Assembly: GCF_000337915.1 (NCBI RefSeq)
Contig: NZ_AOJE01000070.1
Coordinates: forward strand, 233,813-297,312
DNA length: 63,500 bases
Direction: 5' to 3'
From: Halorubrum saccharovorum DSM 1137
GTDB lineage: Archaea; Halobacteriota; Halobacteria; Halobacteriales; Haloferacaceae
A program made the translations under genes and the position numbers. Below, one piece after another: positions 1-7,678 of this stretch (the stretch's first letter is position 1; each line of letters starts with the position of its first letter). The notes below the pieces were generated by a model. That model worked only from the letters and a program-made list of their open reading frames with translations. It ran no database searches and was not told where the DNA came from.

Positions 1-1502
1 CACGACGTCCAGAACGCCTTCGTGAACAGCACGAGCACGGGGATGATCTCGATCCGACCGATCCACATGAGGACGATCATCACGGCTCGGGTGCTCAGCG
101 GGAAGGTCGCGAACGTCCCGTACGGCCCCGCGTCCCCGAACGCCGGACCGATGTTGAGGAACGTCGTCGCCGCCGCGCCGAGCGCCTCGAACTCGTCCAC
201 GCGGAGGTTCGCCCGCTCGGCGTCGACGACGATGACCACGGTGAGCAGAAAGAAGATGACGACGCTCAAGAGGAGGTACGCGTAGATGTCGCGGATCGCC
301 CCCTCGTCGATCGGCTTCTCCGAGATCCGGACCGGCCGCACCGCCTCCGGGTGGATCGCGGTATAGAGGTTCCGCTTGAACGACTTCAGCGCGACGAGCC
401 ACCGGAGCGACTTGATCGAGCAGGTGGTCGAGCCGACCATCCCCCCGATGAACATCCCCATGAACAGCATGTGCTTGGCCGCGGGCGCCCACAGCACGTA
501 GTCGGTGCTCGCGTACCCCGTCGTCGTCACGATCGACGCGACGTTGAAGACGGCGTGGCGGATCGTCCCCTCGGCGCCGAAGGTGGTACTCGGATCGAGG
601 AACAGCCCGAGGGCGACGATCGACGCGAGCGTCCCCATCGCGCCGAGGTAGAAGTGGAACTCCTCGTTTTTTAAGAGGCGCATCGGCTCGCCGTTGATCG
701 CGAAGTAGATGAGCACGAAGCTGGTCGAGCCGATCACCATGAACGGGACGACCGCCCACTGGATGAGGGGGTGGAACGCGCCGATGGAATCCGGCTCCGG
801 CGAGAACCCGGCGGTCGCGACCGACGTGAACGCGTGCGCGACCGCGTTGTACAGGTCCATCTGCGGGTCGACGGCGAGGCCGAGCAGGAAGTAGACGGCG
901 ATCGCGAGCCCGGTGAGCCCGAAGTAGATGCCCCAGATGAGCTGTGCGGTCCGCGAGATCTTCGGCGTGAGCTTGTTGACGTCTTGGGTCTGCGACTCCG
1001 ACTCCATCAGCTGCGCCCCACCGACGCCGATCTCGGAGAGCACCGCGGTCGCTAAGATCAGGATCCCGAGCCCCCCGAGCCACTGGATCACCTGCCGCCA
1101 CATCAGGACCGAGCGGGAGTGGAGCGAGAAGTCCCGAAGGACGGTCGCCCCGGTGGTCGTCAGCCCGCTCATCGCCTCGAACATCGCGTTCACCGGGTGG
1201 GCGACCGTCCCGACGTCCGCGACGACGAACGGGATCGCGCCGACCGCGGCGACGAGGAACCAGATCATCGCGACCGCGAGGAACGCCTCGCGGGGGCCGA
1301 GGTCGACCTCCGGGTCCTGCACCGATCGGAAGGCCGCTCCGAGCGCGAGCGAGACCGCTATCGCCGCGAGGAAGGGGAGGGGAGACTCGCCGTAGTACAG
1401 CGCGACGAGTAGCGGGAACGCCAGCGGGACGGGCAGGGCCGCGAGGACGTCGCCGGTGAGCCCCACGCTCGCGCGCCAGCCGACCCGGATTGTGGTCCTC
1501 AC
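1..1502 (-). CDS. trkH: TrkH-type potassium uptake subunit (3' end outside the window)
   Basis: Membrane subunit of a Trk/Ktr potassium transporter; about 500 residues lie in the window and the C-terminus runs off the left edge. The frame is a series of hydrophobic segments with the pore-loop pattern of the family, for example MFEAMSGLTTTGAT, ATAGFSP, SIVTTTGYAS and GGMVGSTTCSIKSLR, the repeated TTG-type K+ filter motifs. The GTG start at 1502 lies 7 bases beyond the trkA stop, so trkA and trkH form one operon in that order. The role (K+ uptake gated by the cytosolic TrkA ring, central to salt-in halophiles) follows from the family. An internal start cannot be excluded. Confidence 0.9.
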   Translation of the reverse strand, partial: MRTTIRVGWRASVGLTGDVLAALPVPLAFPLLVALYYGESPLPFLAAIAVSLALGAAFRSVQDPEVDLGPREAFLAVAMIWFLVAAVGAIPFVVADVGTVAHPVNAMFEAMSGLTTTGATVLRDFSLHSRSVLMWRQVIQWLGGLGILILATAVLSEIGVGGAQLMESESQTQDVNKLTPKISRTAQLIWGIYFGLTGLAIAVYFLLGLAVDPQMDLYNAVAHAFTSVATAGFSPEPDSIGAFHPLIQWAVVPFMVIGSTSFVLIYFAINGEPMRLLKNEEFHFYLGAMGTLASIVALGLFLDPSTTFGAEGTIRHAVFNVASIVTTTGYASTDYVLWAPAAKHMLFMGMFIGGMVGSTTCSIKSLRWLVALKSFKRNLYTAIHPEAVRPVRISEKPIDEGAIRDIYAYLLLSVVIFFLLTVVIVVDAERANLRVDEFEALGAAATTFLNIGPAFGDAGPYGTFATFPLSTRAVMIVLMWIGRIEIIPVLVLFTKAFWTS

Positions 1503-1509
1503 GGGCGGG

Positions 1510-2847
1510 TTACGCCATCGAGGCGATCTTCCCCACGGAGTCCGAGTCCACGAGCAGGATCACGTGGTCTCCGGCCTGGAGCACGGTGTCCCCGCGGGGG
1601 GTGACCAGCTTGTGATCGCGCGTGATCGCGCCGATGACGAACCGCGCGTCGCTCTCGGCGACGATATCGGAGATCGGCCGGCCGGTGAGCCCGCACCCCT
1701 CGGTGAGTTCGAGTTCGAGGACCTCGGCCTGGTCGTTTTCGAGGACAGCGATGTTCTCCGCGACGCTCTCGTAGGTGAACCGCGTGATCTCCTCCGCGGT
1801 CACCGTGCGGGGGTTGATCGCGATGTCGATCCCGATCTCCTCGAAGACGGTGACGTAGTCCGGGCTGTCGACCACCGCGATCACTCGGTTGACCCCCAGT
1901 CGCTTGGCGAGGACGGAGACGAGCAGGTTCTTCTCGTCGGAGCGGAGCGCGGTGACGAGGATGTCGGCGTCGTCGACGTGCTCGCGGGAGAGGAACTCGG
2001 TGTCGGTGGCGTCGTGCTCCATCACGACCGTGTTCGGGAGGTTCTCCGCGAGCCACCGCGCCCGGTCGGCGTCCCGCTCGATCAGCCGCGGCTTGAAGTC
2101 GCGCTCTTCGAGGAGCCGGGCGGTCTGGTAGCCGATCTCGCTCCCCCCGACGACGACGATCTCGTCGGCGCGACCGGGTGTCGCCTCCGGGGCCACGTCG
2201 GTCGCGAACGACTGGACGCTCTCCGGGCTCCCGATGACGACGGCGCGGTCTCCGACGGCGATGTCCGTGTCGCCGCGCGGGATGGTCATCTCGCCGTCGC
2301 GGAACAGCCCCACGAAGGTGAGCGACTCGAAGCGGTCGGCCTCCGAGACGGTCTGTCCGGCGACGGGGCTCCCCTCCGCGATCTCGAACTCGGCCATCTG
2401 GACCAGGCCGCTGGCGAAGGGGTCGACGTCGATCGCCGCCGGGAGCCCGATGACGCGGACGATGTTCTCGGCGGTGAGCAGGTCGGTACACACCATGAAG
2501 TCGACGCCGAACGCGCCCTCGTCGCCCTCCCACGTCCGGAGGTACTCGGTGCTCTTCACGCGGGCGATGGTGAACGCGTCGCCGAGCGTCTTCGCGGCCC
2601 CGCAGGCGACGAGATTCGTCTGGTCGTTGTCGGTGCAGGCGATGACCATGTCGGCCCGTCCGACGTCGGCGGCCGTCTGTATCTCCGAGGTGGTCCCGTC
2701 GCCGGCGATGGTGAGCACGTCGAGTTCGTACTTGAGCTGGTCCGCTCGGTCCGGATCGACGTCGACGACGACGACCTCGTGGTCCGACGCGAGACTCGCA
2801 GCGATGCTCGTCCCGACCTCGCCGGCCCCGATGACGACCACATGCAT
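1510..2847 (-). CDS. trkA: TrkA, NAD-binding gating subunit of potassium uptake
   Basis: Cytosolic regulator that binds TrkH and nucleotides. The 445-residue protein starts MHVVVIGAGEVG, a Rossmann GxGxxG at residues 7-12, and repeats the fold in its second half (VVVGGSEIGYQTARLL). Each RCK_N half is followed by an RCK_C half (the second contains GRPISDI and TVLQAGDHVILL). This is the usual two-copy length of about 450. The frame is open nine codons further upstream, but the ATG at 2847 places the glycine motif at the normal position. trkH follows after 7 bases. Confidence 0.93.
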   Translation of the reverse strand: MHVVVIGAGEVGTSIAASLASDHEVVVVDVDPDRADQLKYELDVLTIAGDGTTSEIQTAADVGRADMVIACTDNDQTNLVACGAAKTLGDAFTIARVKSTEYLRTWEGDEGAFGVDFMVCTDLLTAENIVRVIGLPAAIDVDPFASGLVQMAEFEIAEGSPVAGQTVSEADRFESLTFVGLFRDGEMTIPRGDTDIAVGDRAVVIGSPESVQSFATDVAPEATPGRADEIVVVGGSEIGYQTARLLEERDFKPRLIERDADRARWLAENLPNTVVMEHDATDTEFLSREHVDDADILVTALRSDEKNLLVSVLAKRLGVNRVIAVVDSPDYVTVFEEIGIDIAINPRTVTAEEITRFTYESVAENIAVLENDQAEVLELELTEGCGLTGRPISDIVAESDARFVIGAITRDHKLVTPRGDTVLQAGDHVILLVDSDSVGKIASMA

Positions 2848-2931
2848 GGGCACAACCAGATACCCGACCCTCAAGTTCGTTACTATCGGGAGCCGGGCGG
2901 GCCGCCGCGAGAGACCGCGTTCGACGGGCGC

Positions 2932-3843
2932 CTACGACTCCCCGCCGAACGACGAGGGATCCGTCCACTCGTTGCGCCCCGAGACCGTGCGTTGCGGGAA
3001 CGGGATCGAGATGTCCTCCTCGTCGAACCGCTGCTTGACGGCCTTCACGTAGTCGGCACGCGCCTTCACGAAGTCGGCGCGTGAGGGGTCGTCGATCCAG
3101 ATCCGCGACTGCAGGCCGACGTACGAGTCGGCGAGTTCGGTCAGCCGCACCGAGGGCGCGGGGTCGTCGAGGATGGCGTCGCTCCGCTCGGCCTCCTCGA
3201 CGATGATGTCGGTCGCTTTGTCCACGTCGTCCTCGTAGTCGATCCCGAAGACGAACTTCAGCCGCAGCGTCTTCTTCGCGACCGGGTTCTTCACCACGTC
3301 GCTCGTCAGCGTGTGGTTCGGCACCGTGAGCAGTTCGTTGTCGAAGGTGCGCACGCGGGTGACGCGGAAGGAGATGTCCTCGACGACGCCCGAGTTCCCC
3401 TGCCACTCGATCCAGTCGCCGATGCGGAACGGCTTGTCAGTGTAGATGAACACGCCCGCGACGAAGTTCTTGATCACGTCCTGGAGCGCGAAGCCGATCG
3501 CGAGCGTCGCCGCGGCGGCGATCGTCGCCAGCGAGCGCAGGAACCCCTGATAGCCCGCTGCGCCGAACGCGACGGTGACGCCCGCGAACAGCACGAGGAA
3601 CGCGACGATCTTCTGGAGCGGGCGCCGCGCGTGCTCGTCGAGGCCCTGTCTGTCGAAGACCCGACGGAGGAGCGGGCCGATGAGAACCTTATAAAGGACG
3701 TACGTGGCGACGACGACGGCGAGGAAGATCGCGGCGTCGACGACGAGCCCGGTCAGCGGGCCGAGGTACGGCTCCAGCGTCCCCGCGATCGCGACGACTC
3801 CGCCCGCGTCGGCCGTTCCGCCCGCGCCGCCCGCGCCGCTCAT
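2932..3843 (-). CDS. MscS-family mechanosensitive channel
   Basis: Small-conductance mechanosensitive ion channel that releases osmolytes when the membrane is stretched. The 303-residue protein has an N-terminal hydrophobic part with about three membrane helices, then the TM3/beta-domain signature (AIGFALQDVIKNFVAGVFI, DKPFRIGDWI, VEDISFRVTRVRTFD, VPNHTLTSDVVKN) and a C-terminal alpha/beta domain ending in FPQRTV. The open frame continues upstream over the yhbY gene, but that part looks like antisense-type Arg-rich sequence. The ATG at 3843 touches the yhbY stop codon, which suggests a shared transcript. Its place beside trkAH groups three osmotic-response genes. Confidence 0.9.
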   Translation of the reverse strand: MSGAGGAGGTADAGGVVAIAGTLEPYLGPLTGLVVDAAIFLAVVVATYVLYKVLIGPLLRRVFDRQGLDEHARRPLQKIVAFLVLFAGVTVAFGAAGYQGFLRSLATIAAAATLAIGFALQDVIKNFVAGVFIYTDKPFRIGDWIEWQGNSGVVEDISFRVTRVRTFDNELLTVPNHTLTSDVVKNPVAKKTLRLKFVFGIDYEDDVDKATDIIVEEAERSDAILDDPAPSVRLTELADSYVGLQSRIWIDDPSRADFVKARADYVKAVKQRFDEEDISIPFPQRTVSGRNEWTDPSSFGGES

Positions 3844-4088
3844 CAGTGCAGCACCGCCGTGTTCCCACGGGTCTCGATCAGGTCGGCGCCGACAGCGTCG
3901 GCCAGTTCCGCGGCGAGCTCGTCGGTCGTGGTCCCGCCCCGCGCGGCTCGGAGGAACTTCACCTTCACGAGCTTGCGGTCGTCGAGCTGGTCGTCGAGCT
4001 CGTCGACGACCGAATCGATGCCGTGTTTCCCGACCCAGACGGTGACGTCCAGGTCGTGCGCCTCCTTGCGAAGCTGTTGGTCGCTCAT
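3843..4088 (-). CDS. YhbY/CRM-type RNA-binding protein
   Basis: Single-domain CRS1-YhbY (CRM) protein of 81 residues, expected to bind rRNA precursors. It carries the hallmarks of the fold: VWVGKHGID near residues 17-25 (GxxG-type loop) and KVKFLRAARGGTTTDELAAEL, ending in GNTAVLH, as in bacterial YhbY (IGK.G.....E.. and G......R). The ATG at 4088 follows a short spacer. A common haloarchaeal partner, an RNase P protein gene, is not seen upstream, where a SHOCT protein lies instead. Confidence 0.85.
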   Translation of the reverse strand: MSDQQLRKEAHDLDVTVWVGKHGIDSVVDELDDQLDDRKLVKVKFLRAARGGTTTDELAAELADAVGADLIETRGNTAVLH

Positions 4089-4179
4089 ACGCGGTAGAGT
4101 CGACCGCGCGCATTGAAGCTTGAGGTTTGCTGGCCGGTCAAGAGGGGTCGCGGGCGCTCTCACAGCGGCAGTCGACGCC

Positions 4180-4683
4180 TCAGCGTTCGCGCTCGACGCC
4201 GCGGTCGGACTCCGACTCGCTCCGGCGGCTCCGTTCGACGTACTCGGCGGCGTCCTCGGGCGTCTCGGTCTCCAACAGCCGGTCGAGCTTTCGCTCGAAC
4301 TGCTCGTCGGTGAGGTCGCCGTTCGCGTACCGGGTGCGGAGCCGGTCGAGCGCGTCGGTCGTGTCGCCGCGTCCGACATCGTCGCGGTTGCGGTCCCCGC
4401 TTCGATCGCGTCCCGCGTGCCGGCTCAGCTCCCGCTCTCGGTCGCGCTCACTCTCCGGGTCTGTCTCCCGCCCCGCTGTCCGGTCGGCGCCGCCCCACGC
4501 CGACTCCTCCTCGTCGAACAACATCGAGACAACCGGGACGATCACGATGTAGCCGAACAGCATCAGCGGGAGCCACCAGCCGAAATCGAGCAGCAGCGCC
4601 GCGAGCCACGTCCCCGTCACCGCCGTGGCGGCGATGCCGCTCGCGTTCCGTCGGAACCGTTCGCGCGTGGAGGTGTCCGTCAT
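4180..4683 (-). CDS. Two-helix membrane protein with C-terminal SHOCT domain
   Basis: The 167-residue protein has two hydrophobic segments near residues 15-55 (GIAATAVTGTWLAALLLDF and WWLPLMLFGYIVIVPVVSML), a long charged Arg/Asp/Glu linker, and a C-terminal SHOCT motif (DALDRLRTRYANGDLTDEQF). SHOCT motifs are short oligomerisation modules at protein ends; no enzymatic function can be deduced. The ATG at 4683 is the only plausible start. The next gene downstream, yhbY, is about 90 bases away, so co-transcription is possible. Confidence 0.75.
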   Translation of the reverse strand: MTDTSTRERFRRNASGIAATAVTGTWLAALLLDFGWWLPLMLFGYIVIVPVVSMLFDEEESAWGGADRTAGRETDPESERDRERELSRHAGRDRSGDRNRDDVGRGDTTDALDRLRTRYANGDLTDEQFERKLDRLLETETPEDAAEYVERSRRSESESDRGVERER

Positions 4684-4758
4684 CGACGTACCGGTCCGCG
4701 CCGAGTGCCAAAGTCGTGTCGGCGCGTGGAGATGAGGTCCGGGCGGTCGACCCCGATA

Positions 4759-4774
4759 ATTAGACTAGTCTAAT
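4759..4774. promoter_or_regulatory. Perfect 16-bp palindrome, probable metal-repressor operator
   Basis: ATTAGACTAGTCTAAT reads the same on both strands. It lies about 20 bases upstream of the TATA-like AGTATATTATA and 50 bases upstream of the ATG of a Zn/Mn-type ABC uptake operon. The form and position fit a binding site for a DtxR/MntR/SirR-type repressor. That assignment is inference; no such regulator is encoded in the window. Confidence 0.75.
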
Positions 4775-4787
4775 CTTTTTCTTTGAC

Positions 4788-4802
4788 CAGAAGTATATTA
4801 TA
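4788..4802 (+). promoter_or_regulatory. TATA box of the metal ABC uptake operon
   Basis: The AT-rich stretch AGAAGTATATTATAC sits about 27 bases before the ATG at 4825. This is the usual spacing for leaderless haloarchaeal transcripts and argues against the upstream in-frame TTG at 4783. Confidence 0.6.
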
Positions 4803-4824
4803 CACTCCCGATCTAAATAACGGT

Positions 4825-5901
4825 ATGCACACAGACGCGAACGGTTCGTCGACCGTCTCTCGGCGTCGGTTCGCCTCGATCGGCGCCGGCGCTCTCGCGG
4901 GAGGACTCGCCGGCTGCACCGGGAACGCGGCCGACACGGGCTCGGCGGGTGACGGATACGGTACCGGCGACGGCGACGGCGACAGCACCGGCGACGGCTA
5001 CACCGTCGTCGCCTCGTTTTTCACGTTCTACGACTTCGCCGACTCGCTCGCCGAGGGGACCGACATCGCGGTCGAGAACCTGGTCCCGACCGGGCTCCAC
5101 GGCCACGGCTGGGAGCCGGACCCCTCGATTCAGCGTCGGATCACCGACGCCGACGCCCTCGTCCACGTCGGGCCGGACTTCCAGCCGTGGGTCGACCGCG
5201 CCATCGACGCGCTCGCGGCCGAGACGACCGAGACCGAACTGATCAACGCCCGCGAGGGCGTCGACCTCATCGACCTGGCCGATTCGCTCACGGAAGAGGA
5301 GGCGGTCGAGGACGCGAAGGACCCGCACTTCTGGCTCGACCCGCGGCGCGCGAAGGTCGCGGTCGCGAACCTCGCCGACGGGCTCGCTGGCGTCTCTCCC
5401 GACCACGAGGCGACGATCCGTGAGAACGCCGCCGCCCTCGACGAGGAGCTCGACGCCCTCGACGAGGAGTGGAACGCCGTCTTCGACGCGGCCGAGCGCG
5501 ACGTGGCGTTCCTCGCCGCGCACAACGCCTTCGGCTACGTCTCGGAACGCTACGGCGCGACGATCGAGCCGCTGGTGGTGAACCTCGCGGCCAGCAACGA
5601 CGTTCGGCCGGCCGACATGCAGCGAGCGCAGGACACGATCGCCGCGAACGGCATCCGCCACATCGGCGCCGCCGTCTTCGAGCCGATACGGCCGGCGCGC
5701 CAGCTCTTAGAGCAGACCGACGTGACGGCCTACTTCCCCGTGACGCCGTACGCGGGGACCGCGGAGTCGTGGGTCGAGCGGGGGTGGGGGTACTTCGACA
5801 TCGCTCGCGAGGTGAACCTCCCGACGTTCCGGATCCTGCTCGGCATCGACGACCCCGAGGACGTGACGTTCGCCGACTACGGCCGGAACTTCCAGCCATG
5901 A
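4825..5901 (+). CDS. Zinc/manganese-type ABC transporter substrate-binding lipoprotein
   Basis: Extracellular metal-binding protein of cluster A-I (ZnuA/MntC-like), 358 residues. A Tat-type signal (SRRRFASIGAGALAGG) leads to a lipobox, LAGC, with Cys31 as the anchor. A Gly/Asp-rich spacer follows. Probable metal ligands are the His residues in LHGHGWEPD and DPHFWLDP and the His in AAHNAFGYVSERYG; an acidic ligand is expected near the C-terminus (GIDDPED). First gene of a three-gene operon whose cistrons overlap by 4 bases (ATGA, GTGA). The palindrome upstream suggests metal-dependent repression. Zn versus Mn cannot be decided from the sequence. Confidence 0.9.
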   Translation: MHTDANGSSTVSRRRFASIGAGALAGGLAGCTGNAADTGSAGDGYGTGDGDGDSTGDGYTVVASFFTFYDFADSLAEGTDIAVENLVPTGLHGHGWEPDPSIQRRITDADALVHVGPDFQPWVDRAIDALAAETTETELINAREGVDLIDLADSLTEEEAVEDAKDPHFWLDPRRAKVAVANLADGLAGVSPDHEATIRENAAALDEELDALDEEWNAVFDAAERDVAFLAAHNAFGYVSERYGATIEPLVVNLAASNDVRPADMQRAQDTIAANGIRHIGAAVFEPIRPARQLLEQTDVTAYFPVTPYAGTAESWVERGWGYFDIAREVNLPTFRILLGIDDPEDVTFADYGRNFQP

Positions 5902-6677
5902 GCGGGGAGCCCGCGCCGACCGACGCCGCCCGGACCCCCCTCGTCGAGGCCCGAGACCTCACGTTCGGATACGCCGCCGTCCCGGTGGTCGAGGACGTGG
6001 ACCTCCGGGTCGAGCGCGGCGAGTACGTCGGGATCGTGGGACCGAACGGCTCCGGAAAGAGCACGCTGCTCCGGCTTCTCTTGGGACTTCACGAACCCGA
6101 TTCGGGGTCCGCCGAACTGCTCGGTCACCCGGCCCGGGCGTTCGCGGAGCGCGAGCGCGTCGGCTACGTCGCACAGGACGTGACGGAAGACGAGAAGCGG
6201 ATGCCGATCACGGTGAGCGAGGTCGTCCTGATGGGTCGGTTCCCGCACGCCGGGTTCGGCCGGGTGACGGCGGACGACCGCGAGCGCACTCGCGAGGCGC
6301 TTCGGACGGTCGGGATCGAGCACCTCGCCGACCGCAAGATCACCGCGCTCTCGGGCGGCCAGCGCCAGCGGACCTACATCGCCCGGGCGCTCGCGGGCGA
6401 GGCGGAGCTGCTCGTGCTCGACGAGCCGACGGTTGGCGTCGACGCCGAGTCGGTCGAGGCGTTCTTCGAGCTCCTCGACGGGCTCGTCGACGACGGGATG
6501 ACCGTCCTGCTGGTCGAACACGACATCGGCGCCGTCATCGAGCACGCCTCCCGGGTGGTCTGTCTCAACCGCGAGGTGTACTTCGACGGCGACCCGACGG
6601 CGTTCGCCGACAGCGACGCGCTCGATCGGGCGTACGGGACGAACGTCCGGCGCGAGGAGGGAGGGATCGTCACGTGA
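5898..6677 (+). CDS. Metal ABC transporter ATP-binding protein
   Basis: 259-residue ATPase that powers the metal uptake system. Walker A is GPNGSGKST (residues 48-56), the Q-loop lies in YVAQDV, the signature is LSGGQRQR, Walker B is LLVLDEPT, and the switch His lies in LLVEHDIG. The ATG at 5898 overlaps the stop of the substrate-binding gene (ATGA). The frame is open far upstream, but that part is antisense-like. The closest family type is ZnuC/MntB. Confidence 0.92.
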   Translation: MSGEPAPTDAARTPLVEARDLTFGYAAVPVVEDVDLRVERGEYVGIVGPNGSGKSTLLRLLLGLHEPDSGSAELLGHPARAFAERERVGYVAQDVTEDEKRMPITVSEVVLMGRFPHAGFGRVTADDRERTREALRTVGIEHLADRKITALSGGQRQRTYIARALAGEAELLVLDEPTVGVDAESVEAFFELLDGLVDDGMTVLLVEHDIGAVIEHASRVVCLNREVYFDGDPTAFADSDALDRAYGTNVRREEGGIVT

Positions 6678-7678
6678 CGCCGCTGGTGTCTGTTTCGGTC
6701 GCGCTGATCTCCCTCCTCTCCGCCCCCTACGGACTCCTCGCCCGGCTCGTCGGACTGTGGAGCGACGGGCTCGGCTGGCTCGGCGAGCGGCTGGGGATCG
6801 CGATGTTGGAGTACGTGTTCATGCACCACGCGTTCCTCGTGGGCGCGCTCATCGCGGTGATGGCGCCGCTGATCGGCACGTTCCTCGTTCACCGCCAGCT
6901 CGCGCTGATCGGGGACGCGCTCGCGCACACCGCGTTCGCGGGCGTCGCCGTCGGGCTGTTCGTCAACTCGCTGCTCGGCACCGGGATCTCCCCGTACGTC
7001 ACGGCGATCGTCGTCGCCGTGATCGCGGCGCTGGCGATCGAGCTGATCTCCGAGGCCACCGACGCGTACAACGACGTATCGATGGCGATCGTGCTCTCGA
7101 CGGGGTTCGCGCTCGGGGCGGTCCTCATCAGCCTGAACACCGGCGGGCTCGCGGTCGGCATCAACCAGTACCTCTTCGGGAACCTCTCGACGGTCTCGCG
7201 GGAGAACGCCGTCCTGTTGGTCGTCCTCTTCGCCGTCGTCGCGCTGGTCGTCACGGTCACCTACAAACAGCTGCTGTACGTGACGTTCGACGAGACGGCC
7301 GCCCGCGTCGCCGGCGTCAACGTCCCGTGGTACAACCGCCTGATGACGACGCTGACCGCGCTCGTCGTCGTCGGCGCGATGCAGATCATGGGCGTCATCC
7401 TCGTCGCGGCGATGCTCGTCGTCCCCGTCGCGGCCGCCGCCCAGCTCGCCCGCGGGTTCCGCGAGGCGCTGCTCGCCTCCGTCGTGCTCGCGCAGATCGC
7501 CGTGCTCGCCGGGATCACGATGTCGTTCCACTACAACACGACCGCCGGCGGCACCATCGTCCTCGTCGCGGTCGCGGTCTACATCCTAGCGGTGCTCGCC
7601 GGGAAGGCGCAGTCGCGGCGAGCCGGGGACGAGATCCCCGAGCGCGCCGACGCGACTGAGAAGTCGACGAGCGACTAG
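6674..7678 (+). CDS. Metal ABC transporter permease
   Basis: 334-residue integral membrane subunit of the ABC-3 (ZnuB/MntC permease) family with about eight or nine hydrophobic segments. Family features include LIGDALAHTAFAGVAVG (the ABC-3 signature, SHA.......), TGFALGAVLIS, and the repeated small-residue helices near the C-terminus. It begins with GTG at 6674, overlapping the ATPase stop codon (GTGA), so translation is coupled. The end is Arg/Glu-rich and cytosolic. Its stop codon overlaps the stop of the convergent RND gene by 4 bases. Confidence 0.92.
   Translation: MTPLVSVSVALISLLSAPYGLLARLVGLWSDGLGWLGERLGIAMLEYVFMHHAFLVGALIAVMAPLIGTFLVHRQLALIGDALAHTAFAGVAVGLFVNSLLGTGISPYVTAIVVAVIAALAIELISEATDAYNDVSMAIVLSTGFALGAVLISLNTGGLAVGINQYLFGNLSTVSRENAVLLVVLFAVVALVVTVTYKQLLYVTFDETAARVAGVNVPWYNRLMTTLTALVVVGAMQIMGVILVAAMLVVPVAAAAQLARGFREALLASVVLAQIAVLAGITMSFHYNTTAGGTIVLVAVAVYILAVLAGKAQSRRAGDEIPERADATEKSTSD

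Noticed and set aside
1456-3406. Long overlapping frames antisense to trkA and the MscS gene (542 and 635 codons)
   Set aside because: They are Arg/Asp-rich, lack domains, and arise because high-GC coding DNA has few stops on the other strand.
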